Assembly (NCBI RefSeq): GCF_000955955.1
Contig: NZ_JYJG01000273.1
Location: 1-34,861 of the forward strand
Length of the DNA stretch: 34,861 bases
Reading direction: 5' to 3'
DNA from: Lentzea aerocolonigenes
Lineage (GTDB): Bacteria > Actinomycetota > Actinomycetes > Mycobacteriales > Pseudonocardiaceae
This document shows, one piece after another, positions 28,494 to 34,861 of this stretch. A model generated the notes under the pieces. It was not told where the DNA came from and searched no databases. It was given only the letters and a program-made list of their open reading frames with translations. The translations under genes were made by a program, and so were the position numbers. Each line of letters starts with the position of its first letter. Positions within the stretch are counted from its first letter, which is position 1.

Positions 28494-29022
28494 GGATCAC
28501 CTTGCACGGGTTGCCCACGGCCAGCACGCGCGGCGGGATGTCGCGCGTGACGACGCTACCGGCTCCGATCACCGCGTTGTCGCCGATCGTGACGCCCGCG
28601 CAGACGATGACACCGCCGCCGAGCCACACGTTGTTCCCGATGGTGATGGGCGCGGCGGTCTCGAAGCGCTGACGGCGGGCCTCGTGGTCCTCGATCGGGT
28701 GCAGCGCGGTGAGGAGCTGGGCGCGCGGGCCGATGGAGACGTCGTCGCCGATGGTGATCCGGGCGCAGTCCATGAGGATCGCGTCGTAGTTGAGGAAGCT
28801 GTTGGAGCCCAGGTGGATCTGGTAGCCGTAGTCGCACTGGAACCGCGGCATGACCCACGAGCCCGCGCCGATCGAACCGAGGAGCTTCTCGATGACCGCG
28901 TGGGAGCGGGTGGCGTTGAACTCGTCGACGAGCTGCTGCGAGCGCCGGCGTTCGGCGACCAGCTCGGGGTCGGAGTCCTGGTACAGCTGCCCGGTCAACA
29001 TCTTCTGCTTCTCGGTGATCAC
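28483..29022 (-). CDS. Maltose/galactoside O-acetyltransferase-like LbH enzyme
   Basis: 179 residues. Left-handed beta-helix acetyltransferase of the NodL/LacA/Maa group. It has an N-terminal Mac helix (KMLTGQLYQDSDPELVAERR), hexapeptide coils (ITIGDDVSIGPRAQLLTALH, with catalytic His in TALHPIEDHEARR) and a C-terminal VITVGDNAVIGAGSVV-like end (GVTIGDNAVIGAGSVVTRDI, GNPCKVIREL). It transfers acetyl from acetyl-CoA to a sugar hydroxyl. GTG 29022 overlaps the SWIM gene stop as GTGA. The link with a helicase operon is unexplained. Confidence 0.93.
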   Translation of the reverse strand: MITEKQKMLTGQLYQDSDPELVAERRRSQQLVDEFNATRSHAVIEKLLGSIGAGSWVMPRFQCDYGYQIHLGSNSFLNYDAILMDCARITIGDDVSIGPRAQLLTALHPIEDHEARRQRFETAAPITIGNNVWLGGGVIVCAGVTIGDNAVIGAGSVVTRDIPPRVLAVGNPCKVIREL

Positions 29023-29777
29023 TCCTCGAGGATGCCCGAACGCAGCAACGCGCGTGCTCTCATCGCGGCGATCTCCATCAGTGCGGTCAGGTCCGCCGCG
29101 TCGAATCCGGGTGGTGGCTCGACCGCGAGCACCACAGGTGTGGTGGCCGGAAGTCCGGGACGCGCGGGTAGCTGAGCTGCGGGTTCGAGCGAAACCACCA
29201 CAGGTGTTCTGGTGCCGACGGGCCCGGCGACGCGGTACCGCAGCGCGTCGAGGAGTTCTTGTTCCGGTTTTCCCCTGAGCAGCAGCAGGACGAACGGGTC
29301 GGCGTCGAGCAGCCAGCCGACCTGGAACGCGAGCGCGGCCGCGTGCCGGCACGGGAGCTCCCAGCCCTCGCAGTCGCAGGAGGGGTCGAGGTCGCCGATG
29401 CCGGGCAGCAGGTCCACATCGGACTCCGCGGCGGCGTCCACGAGATCGCGGGGCATGTCGTTGTCCAGCAAGGCGGCGACGTGGCCGGGCTGTTCGGCGA
29501 CGCGGTCGAGGAACCGTCCCCATTGGACTTCCGAGAGCACCGGCACCTGCACGGTGGTGCTGTGGACGGCTCCGGCGTCGTGGACCGGTGCGTGCAGGCG
29601 GCCGGGGCTGACGGTGATCGGGCCGACGACGCCGGCGTGGGCGTAGCGGCGGCCGAGGCGGATCATCGCGTTGTCGAGCGCGGTGTCCTCGAGGGCCTGG
29701 ACCCAGGCCTTGCCCCACCACGTCGTGGCGACGCGGCGTTTCACCTTGGGGAACGCGGAGAAACCGCGTGCGGTCAT
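29019..29777 (-). CDS. SWIM zinc-finger protein, partner of SNF2 helicase
   Basis: 252 residues. Start TARGFSAFPKVKRRVATTWW then GKAWVQALEDTALDNAMIRL is the standard N-terminus of bacterial SWIM proteins. The SWIM motif CxCx6CxH is CDCEGWELPCRH (about residues 140-151). The C-terminal part is helical and Pro-rich. SWIM fingers bind DNA or protein, and this type is regularly found beside bacterial SNF2 helicases, suggesting a joint complex on DNA. The ATG at 29777 overlaps the helicase stop by one base (TGATG), ensuring coupled synthesis. Confidence 0.92.
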   Translation of the reverse strand: MTARGFSAFPKVKRRVATTWWGKAWVQALEDTALDNAMIRLGRRYAHAGVVGPITVSPGRLHAPVHDAGAVHSTTVQVPVLSEVQWGRFLDRVAEQPGHVAALLDNDMPRDLVDAAAESDVDLLPGIGDLDPSCDCEGWELPCRHAAALAFQVGWLLDADPFVLLLLRGKPEQELLDALRYRVAGPVGTRTPVVVSLEPAAQLPARPGLPATTPVVLAVEPPPGFDAADLTALMEIAAMRARALLRSGILEE

Positions 29778-32074
29778 CACTGGCTCCTGAGCTGGACGAG
29801 TTCGGCGAGTTCGGCGTCGGTCAGTTCGGTGAAGGCGGCCTCTCCCCCGTGCAGGACGGCGTCGGCAAGCGAGCGCTTCTCCTGCAGCAGGGCGGCGATG
29901 CGTTCCTCGACGGTGCCTTCGGTGACGAGCTTGTGGACCTGGACCGGGCGGGTCTGGCCGATGCGGTAGGCGCGGTCGGTGGCCTGGTCCTCGACGGCGG
30001 GGTTCCACCAGCGGTCGAAGTGGATCACGTGGTCGGCGCGGGTGAGGTTGAGACCGGTACCGGCGGCCTTCAGGGACAACAGGAACACAGGTGCGCGGCC
30101 CTGCTGGAAGTCGTCGACCATCTGCTCGCGTCGCGGAACGGGTGTGCCGCCGTGCAGGAAACGCGTGGGCTGCTTGATGTGCTGTTCGAGCAGCCGGGCC
30201 ATTCCGACGTACTGGGTGAAGATCAGCACCGAGCCGTCCTCGGCGACGATCGTGTCGAGCAGTTCGTCGAGCAGCTCGAGCTTGCCGGACGTGCCCTGCA
30301 GCGCGGGGTGGCCGAGGTAGTGCGAGGGGTGGTTGCAGATCTGCTTGAGTCCGGTGAGCAGCTTCAGCACCAGACCTCGGCGTGCCATGCCGTCGCTGGC
30401 CGCGATCTGCTCCAGGGTCTCCCTGGTCAGCGCATCGTACAACGCCGCCTGCTCGGTGGTGAGCGAGACGGGCAGGTCGGTCTCGGTCTTCGGAGGCAGT
30501 TCGGGGGCGACGCCGGGGTCGGACTTGCGGCGGCGCAACAGGAACGGCCGGACGACCTTGGCGAGCGTGCCGTCGGGTTCTGGCCAGCGGGTGCGGAACG
30601 CGCGGTGCGTCCCGAGCAGGCCCGGTGTCGTCCAGTCCAGAATGGACCACAGCTCGGACAGCGAGTTCTCCACCGGGGTGCCGGAGAGCGCGACGCGCGC
30701 GCCGGCCGGGATGGAACGGAGTGCTTTGGCGGTGCCGGAGTGCGGGTTCTTGACGTGCTGGGCTTCGTCCGCGACGACCATGCCCCACTCGTGGTTCCGC
30801 AACGTCTCCGCGTCCAGGCGCATGGTGCCGTAGGTCGTGAGCACGATGCCTTCGGCGGCGAGAGTCCGTTGTGGACCGTGGTAGCGGGTGACGGGCGTGC
30901 CGGGCGCGAACCGGTGGATCTCGCGTTCCCAGTTGCCCAGCAGCGAGGCCGGGCAGACGACCAGCGTCGGGTTCTCGTGCCGCCGCTGCAGGTGCAGGGC
31001 GATCAGCGTGATGGTCTTGCCGAGGCCCATGTCGTCGGCGAGGCACGCGCCGAGCCCGAGCGAGGTCATGTGCGCGAGCCACCTCAGCCCGTGCAGCTGG
31101 TAGTCGCGCAGCTTGGCCTGCAGGCCGGCGGGCGCCGGGATCTCGGGGATCGCGCCGATCGCCGTCGTGAGGCTGTGCGGAGCGACCTCGACCTGTTCGC
31201 CGTCGACGACCGCCACGCCGGCGAGCGCCGCGGTCACGGCCTGAACAGCGGTGATCGGGTTGAGCTGCTGCCTGGCCTTCTTCTTCAGCGCGGGATCGAC
31301 GAGCACCCACTGGTCACGCAGCCGCACCACGGGCCGGCTCGCTTCGGCGATGACGTCCATCTCGGCGTCGGTCAGCGCGGATCCTCCGAGCGCCAGCTGC
31401 CAGTTGAACGTCAGCAGGTCGTCCGCCTTGAACTGGCCGCTCGGCTCGCCGATGACGGCCCGCGCGGACAACGTCGTGGTCAGGTTCTTGGGCCAGTGGA
31501 CCTCGATGTCGGTCTCGAGCAGCTCGGCGACCTCGTCGTCGGCCAGGTCGGCCTGGTCGAGCAGCCGTTGCAACGGCGGCCAGGTGGAGCGGCCGATCGC
31601 CCGGATCGCGTCGAGCTCACGACCGGAGCCGCGCACGTCCCGCGGGTAGGGGTCGGTGACGGCCCTGACCTGGACGATCGCCCGGAGCCGCAGGTCGTCG
31701 GTCGTCTCGATGCGCAACGACAGCTCGACCTGCTCGTCCGCCCACGACTTCAACTCCGGGACGTGGCAGGGCTCGGCAGCGGCGAAGGGGCCATCCGCAC
31801 CGCCACGGGGCAGCACGTCCGCCACGGCGTCCAGGAACGCCCGCAGCTCGTCGTAGTCGCCGTGGGCCGCGAGCTGCCGCAGGTGCAGTTCATCGGCATG
31901 GTCGAGCGGTCCGATGCGCCAGGTGTCGCGGCCGTCCTCCGTCACGCTCGGCACGATCCGGCCGCGCGCGACGAGGTTGAGCGCCGTCGCGGTGGCCACT
32001 CCCCAGTAACCGGTGTCGTTCAGCGCGTCGGGTAAGGCTTCGAACAGGGCTTTTCCACGCAGCTCGCCGAACAT
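29777..32074 (-). CDS. SNF2-family DEAD/DEAH helicase (bacterial Snf2 with SNF2-assoc domain)
   Basis: 765-residue ATP-dependent DNA translocase. The N-terminal 310 residues form the bacterial SNF2-associated region. ATPase core: motif I DDMGLGKT (Lys353) in LADDMGLGKTITLIALHLQR, motif Ia LVVCPASLLGNW, motif II DEAQ (436-439), motif III SGTPVEN, motif V AGTGLNLTRADHVIHFDRWW, motif VI QATDRAYRIGQTRPV. It ends LTDAELAELVQL. Family members are usually about 900-1,100 residues, so this is a short form. ATG 32074 follows TACGGT and seven bases, as expected for a leaderless start. That -10 box lies inside the TetR operator. First gene of the SNF2-SWIM-acetyltransferase-YjdF operon. Confidence 0.95.
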   Translation of the reverse strand: MFGELRGKALFEALPDALNDTGYWGVATATALNLVARGRIVPSVTEDGRDTWRIGPLDHADELHLRQLAAHGDYDELRAFLDAVADVLPRGGADGPFAAAEPCHVPELKSWADEQVELSLRIETTDDLRLRAIVQVRAVTDPYPRDVRGSGRELDAIRAIGRSTWPPLQRLLDQADLADDEVAELLETDIEVHWPKNLTTTLSARAVIGEPSGQFKADDLLTFNWQLALGGSALTDAEMDVIAEASRPVVRLRDQWVLVDPALKKKARQQLNPITAVQAVTAALAGVAVVDGEQVEVAPHSLTTAIGAIPEIPAPAGLQAKLRDYQLHGLRWLAHMTSLGLGACLADDMGLGKTITLIALHLQRRHENPTLVVCPASLLGNWEREIHRFAPGTPVTRYHGPQRTLAAEGIVLTTYGTMRLDAETLRNHEWGMVVADEAQHVKNPHSGTAKALRSIPAGARVALSGTPVENSLSELWSILDWTTPGLLGTHRAFRTRWPEPDGTLAKVVRPFLLRRRKSDPGVAPELPPKTETDLPVSLTTEQAALYDALTRETLEQIAASDGMARRGLVLKLLTGLKQICNHPSHYLGHPALQGTSGKLELLDELLDTIVAEDGSVLIFTQYVGMARLLEQHIKQPTRFLHGGTPVPRREQMVDDFQQGRAPVFLLSLKAAGTGLNLTRADHVIHFDRWWNPAVEDQATDRAYRIGQTRPVQVHKLVTEGTVEERIAALLQEKRSLADAVLHGGEAAFTELTDAELAELVQLRSQ

Positions 32075-32080
32075 ACCATG

Positions 32081-32108
32081 TACCGTACACCATACGGTAC
32101 GGTAGGGT
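32081..32108. promoter_or_regulatory. TetR operator overlapping divergent promoters
   Basis: TACCGTA-cacca-TACGGTA (32081-32099) is a perfect 7+5+7 inverted repeat containing the same CCGTA-N5-TACGG core as at 15683-15720. Reading minus, TACGGT (32087-32082) lies seven bases before the helicase ATG. Reading plus, TAGGGT (32103-32108) lies seven bases before the tetR GTG at 32116. A bound repressor would cover the helicase -10 box and abut the tetR one. Confidence 0.8.
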
Positions 32109-32115
32109 CGTGCTC

Positions 32116-32880
32116 GTGATCGAACACACGGGCAGCGGTGACCCGGCGCGGACGCTGGCGTTGCTGTGGCGCACGCAGGAGCGGGTCTCGCGCAAGGGCA
32201 AGCCCGACCTGAGCGTGGACCGCATCGTGCAGGCGGGCATCCAGCTCGCAGACGCCGACGGACTCAAGGCGTTGTCGATGCGGCGCGTGGCCGAGTCGCT
32301 GGGCGTGGGCACGATGTCGCTCTACACCTACGTGCCCGGCAAGGGCGAGCTGATCGACGTCATGGTCGACACCGTCCAGGCCGTGACCGGGCGCTCCGAG
32401 ACCGAGGGCTGGCGTGAACACCTTATGTACGTCGCGCGGGAGAACCTCGCGCTGTACCGCAAGCACCCGTGGTTGTTGCAGGTCGCGCCGTCGCGCACGG
32501 TGCTGGGCCCGCAGGTGGCGGCGAAGTACGACTTCGAGCTGCGCGGCCTGGAGGGCATCGGCCTGACCGATGTCGAGATGGACTCGGTGCTCAACCTCGT
32601 CCTGGGCCACGTGCAGACCTCGGCAAGAGGTCTCACGGCGGCAGCGCTCACGGAGCAGGAGACGGGGCTGACCGACCAGCAGTGGTGGGACGCGGCGGCG
32701 CCGTTCCTGATGACCGTGTTCGACCCGGCGCGCTACCCCGTCGCGGCACGGGTGGGCGGTGCGGTCGGTGAGGCGCACCAGAGCGCGTTCAGCCCGGAGC
32801 ACTCGTTCGAGTTCGGTCTGGAGATGATTCTCGGCGGGGTGGGCCAGCTGGTCGCCGCACGACAGGGGGAGCCGCAGTGA
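32116..32880 (+). CDS. TetR family repressor (TetR_C_1 type), paralogue 2
   Basis: 254 residues. DNA-binding domain: LADADGLKALSMRRVAESLG then VGTMSLYTYVPGKGELIDVM. The C-terminal ligand domain has KHPWLLQV and a QQWWDAAAPFLMTVFDPARY segment, the TetR_C_1 pattern. N-terminal GDPARTLALLWRT and the recognition region match the TetR protein at 14915-15667, and the operator is the same. GTG 32116 is preferred to GTG 32110 because of TAGGGT-N7 or, alternatively, AGGG at ribosome-site distance. It is divergent from, and probably represses, the SNF2-SWIM operon and itself. Confidence 0.93.
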   Translation: MIEHTGSGDPARTLALLWRTQERVSRKGKPDLSVDRIVQAGIQLADADGLKALSMRRVAESLGVGTMSLYTYVPGKGELIDVMVDTVQAVTGRSETEGWREHLMYVARENLALYRKHPWLLQVAPSRTVLGPQVAAKYDFELRGLEGIGLTDVEMDSVLNLVLGHVQTSARGLTAAALTEQETGLTDQQWWDAAAPFLMTVFDPARYPVAARVGGAVGEAHQSAFSPEHSFEFGLEMILGGVGQLVAARQGEPQ

Positions 32881-33173
32881 CGAACGAGCCGATCACGAAG
32901 GACGGACGGCGCAGGATCCTGGAGGCGCTGATGTACCTCCACGACGCCACCTCGGCGGAAGGACCGGCGAGCCGCGAAGAGGCCGAGATCCTCAGCGGGG
33001 TGATGACGATGCTCGCCTTCTCCGGGATCGACGTCGCCCGCCGCGTTCGCGCCGGTGCGGACCTCGATCCAGCCGCGGCGCGCGTGCTGGACGAGTTCGA
33101 GGAGCACATCACGCGGGCGGCATCGCTCTCCCAGCAGTTTCTGGGGCTCGTCCAGCACGCGGACCCGTCCTGA
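32877..33173 (+). CDS. Small helical protein coupled to tetR
   Basis: 98 residues. GTG 32877 overlaps the tetR stop as GTGA, strong evidence for cotranslation. The sequence is helical and acidic: DGRRRILEALMYLHDATSAE, REEAEILSGVMTMLAFSGID, ARVLDEFEEHITRAASLSQQ. No membrane segment or known motif. I do not recognise the family. A role as cofactor of the TetR regulator or as part of the same response is inference only. Confidence 0.75.
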   Translation: MTNEPITKDGRRRILEALMYLHDATSAEGPASREEAEILSGVMTMLAFSGIDVARRVRAGADLDPAAARVLDEFEEHITRAASLSQQFLGLVQHADPS

Positions 33174-33208
33174 GCTGATCACCTGATCGGCGGTGGGCTA
33201 GGCCGCGG

Positions 33209-33520
33209 ATGCCACCGCCGGGCGACTGCGGCGACCGCGTCCAGGCCTACGCCAAGACCCTGCAGCCCGTCCACGCCTGGAACATCAGAGTCACCGGACC
33301 GGGCCTCACCGATCTGCTGCCCGGCCGAGCAGGCCGGGTGTTCCTGGTGTTCCACGACGATGACGACGACGAACAGCGTGACGTGTTCATCGACGACAGC
33401 CACCCGCTCAACGTGTTCGCCACGGTCAACGGCCAGCGCGTGGTGATCGTGGTGAGCGTGACCGACATCAACAACCGCGTCACGTACTGCACGAAGAACA
33501 TCCCGTTCAACCATCCCTGA
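33209..33520 (+). CDS. Hypothetical acidic protein, possibly 5'-truncated
   Basis: 103 residues from ATG 33209, the only standard start after the in-frame stop upstream. An acidic run (FLVFHDDDDDEQRDVFIDDS) is followed by a beta-rich half (LNVFATVNGQRVVIVVSVTD, then VTYCTKNIPFNHP). Two cysteines, near each end, could pair. The abrupt start in GDCGDRVQAYAKTLQPVHAW, without signal peptide or ribosome site, suggests that a longer N-terminus may be missing. No family recognised. A long terminator hairpin follows 10 bp after the stop, supporting a real transcript. Confidence 0.55.
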   Translation: MPPPGDCGDRVQAYAKTLQPVHAWNIRVTGPGLTDLLPGRAGRVFLVFHDDDDDEQRDVFIDDSHPLNVFATVNGQRVVIVVSVTDINNRVTYCTKNIPFNHP

Positions 33521-33529
33521 CAGGTCTGC

Positions 33530-33565
33530 TCGGCGCCTGTCGGGACCACTCCTGACGGGCGCCGA
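33530..33565 (+). terminator. 16-bp hairpin terminator
   Basis: Arms 33530-33545 and 33550-33565 (TCGGCGCCTGTCGGGA against TCCTGACGGGCGCCGA) pair over 16 positions with two G-T pairs around a CCAC loop, 10 bp after the 33209 gene. No T-run follows. Confidence 0.75.
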
Positions 33566-33576
33566 AGCTGATCTCC

Positions 33577-33669
33577 ACAGTTACGGGCTGATGACACCTC
33601 ACAGGATGAGGCGCCAATTCCCACGCGGTGCCGCACAGGTGCCTACAGTTACGCCACGCGGCGTGGTGA
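33577..33669 (+). promoter_or_regulatory. Upstream region of membrane protein with direct and inverted repeats
   Basis: The direct repeat ACAGTTACG occurs at 33577-33585 and 33645-33653. The inverted repeat CCACG-cgg-CGTGG lies at 33654-33666, 50 bp before the start. TACAGT (33644-33649) could serve as a -10 box. The rest of 33521-33715 contains no gene. Confidence 0.3.
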
Positions 33670-33715
33670 CGATCTACAGGTCGCGTGACCGGAACCGCCA
33701 CAGGGAGGCCCGCTC

Positions 33716-34847
33716 GTGGTGATCGACTCGCAGCCGCGACAGGCGCTGGTGCGCCGGGTCACCGGTCTCGCGCGGTCGACACCGGGCCGGTTGAGCCTGA
33801 TCATCCTGGTGCTCGCGATCGCGAGCCTGGCCAGCGGCGCGCTGACGACGTGGAGCGTGAACCGGCAGGAACAGGCGCTCGAAGACCTGGCCACCCGTTC
33901 CGAACCCCTCGCGCACGCCGCGCAGGAGGTCTACCGGGCGTTGCAGGACGCGGACGCGACGGCCGCGAGCGCGTTCCTGTCCGGCGGTCTGGAGCCTCCT
34001 CAGCTGCGGGATCGCTACGAGGCCGACATCGCCCAGGCCCAAGCCGCGCTCTCCGTGGCCACCGCCTCCTCCCCCGACCTCACGGCGACGCTGGCCGCGC
34101 AGCTGCCGGTCTACACGGGCCTGATCGAGACCGCGCGGACGAACAACCGGCAAGGCTTCCCGGTCGGCGCGGCGTACCTGCGGGAAGCGTCCGGGCTGAT
34201 GCGCACCGAGCTGCTGCCGTCGGCACAGGAGCTGTACCGGGCGGAGACGGACCGGGTCGTGAGCGCGCAGCACGAGGCGAACTTCCCGTGGGGTTCGATG
34301 AGCGTCGCGCTGGCGTTCGTGATCGCCCTGGTCCTCACCCAGCGTTATCTGACCCGCAAGACGAACCGGCTGCTCAACATCGGCCTGCTCATCGCGACCG
34401 GGGCGGCGGGCCTGTCGCTGCTGTGGGCGACCACGGTGTCGGTGCTGGTGATCAACGACGTGGCGGACTCGCGGACGGCGTCGGAGAAGGTGGACGTGCT
34501 CGCGCAGGCGCGGATCGCGACCCTGACCGCACGCGGCGAGGAGACGCTGACACTGGTCGCGCGGGGTGCGGGCCAGGCGTACGAGAAGAACTTCGTCGAG
34601 GTGTCCGAGAAGCTGGAAGGGCAGCTGGAGCAGGCGAAACGGCTGGACAACACGGAGGCCGTGGACCAGGCGATGAGGCACTTCCGGCAGTGGCAGCAGG
34701 TGCACCAGCGCATCCGCGAGGCCGACGACGCCGGGCAGTACAACGACGCCGTCGCGCTGATCGACAACCCCTACTTCGACTCGCTGGACCAGGACCTGGT
34801 GCGGGCGATCGGCGAGGCGCGGCAGGACTTCAGCGACGAGGTGGCGA
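33716..34847 (+). CDS. GlnX-like membrane sensor protein, truncated at contig end
   Basis: The open frame runs off the contig after 377 codons. GTG 33716 has GGGAGG seven bases upstream. Layout: short cytoplasmic N-terminus, TM1 (about residues 25-45, LSLIILVLAIASLASGALTT), an extracytoplasmic helical domain of about 145 residues, TM2 (WGSMSVALAFVIALVLTQRY) and TM3 (LNIGLLIATGAAGLSLLWAT), then a second extracytoplasmic helical domain (EKLEGQLEQAKRLDNTEAVD). Two repeated 4-helix sensor domains with paired central helices match GlnX, which works with lipoprotein GlnH and kinase PknG in nitrogen sensing in mycobacteria. If so, glnH and pknG should follow beyond the contig end. The call is moderate because it rests on architecture. 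Confidence 0.7.
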
Positions 34848-34861
34848 CTGTCTCTTATACA
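34848..34861 (-). other. Partial Nextera/Tn5 mosaic end at contig terminus
   Basis: CTGTCTCTTATACA is the first 14 bases of the reverse-complement mosaic end. It replaces native sequence at the very end of the window, inside the GlnX-like frame, so the true contig sequence stops at about 34847. Confidence 0.95.

Noticed and set aside
27876..33173. Known anti-phage system such as DISARM around the SNF2 helicase
   Set aside because: No methyltransferase, PLD nuclease, DUF1998 or other required partner is present; only SNF2-SWIM with an acetyltransferase and a membrane protein.

Overview
The window is high-GC (about 70%) DNA from an actinomycete. Frequent GTG starts, GTGA/ATGA stop-start overlaps, apparent leaderless genes (TANNNT, seven bases, then the start codon), ECF sigma factors with DGPF/YCII partners, MmyB-type, WYL and TetR regulators, and a secreted subtilisin of about 1,050 residues point to the Pseudonocardiaceae, perhaps a Lentzea/Saccharothrix-type organism. 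The genus is inference. It reads as ordinary chromosome with dense single-copy genes. I found no tRNA, rRNA, CRISPR array, insertion sequence or phage module, and no gene-free stretch above 300 bases.

Layout. 1-1.1 kb: fragments of an MmyB-type regulator and an SDR dehydrogenase fused back to back, then a HAD phosphatase. 1.1-3.7 kb: DeoR regulator, divergent MFS transporter and RraA-like aldolase; the transporter is interrupted by a 19-bp Nextera/Tn5 mosaic-end adapter. 3.8-4.6 kb: VOC and YCII pair. 4.7-7.8 kb: secreted S8 protease. 7.9-11.7 kb: Asp/Glu racemase, DinB-like protein, AraC regulator, VOC protein, LysE exporter, anchored protein. 11.7-15.7 kb (minus): TetR-NmrA-HAD operon, then a DGPF/ECF sigma pair. 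15.8-18.4 kb: small protein with a consensus promoter, SGNH hydrolase, membrane protein, SCO6745-family protein. 18.5-24.2 kb (minus): ECF sigma factor with an anchored partner and a tandem-duplicated junction, a 14-TM MFS exporter, a GNAT-arylamine N-acetyltransferase fusion, a 17M-like stress protein and a 74-aa protein. 24.3-25 kb: three tiny genes, two of them CxxC zinc-binding proteins. 25-27.8 kb: SDR, DUF2087 regulator, unknown protein and WYL regulator. 27.9-32.1 kb (minus): tightly coupled operon of SNF2 helicase, SWIM protein, sugar O-acetyltransferase and YjdF-like membrane protein. 32.1-33.2 kb: divergent TetR plus a coupled 98-aa protein. 33.7 kb to the end: truncated GlnX-like membrane protein running into a second adapter remnant.

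Most interesting biology: two TetR paralogues 16 kb apart have nearly identical recognition helices and sit beside the same operator, CCGTA-N5-TACGG. One copy set lies upstream of the TetR-NmrA-HAD operon. The other lies in the 41-bp gap between the SNF2/SWIM operon and the second tetR, where it overlaps the predicted -10 boxes. This suggests one small cross-wired regulon. The 71-bp tandem duplication across a sigma-factor stop and the next start, which creates a 24-codon minigene, is a second item of note.

Most important caution: adapter sequence at 2617-2635 and at the right end shows that the assembly has library-derived artefacts. The broken transporter and possibly the MmyB/SDR junction should not be read as biology without checking reads.
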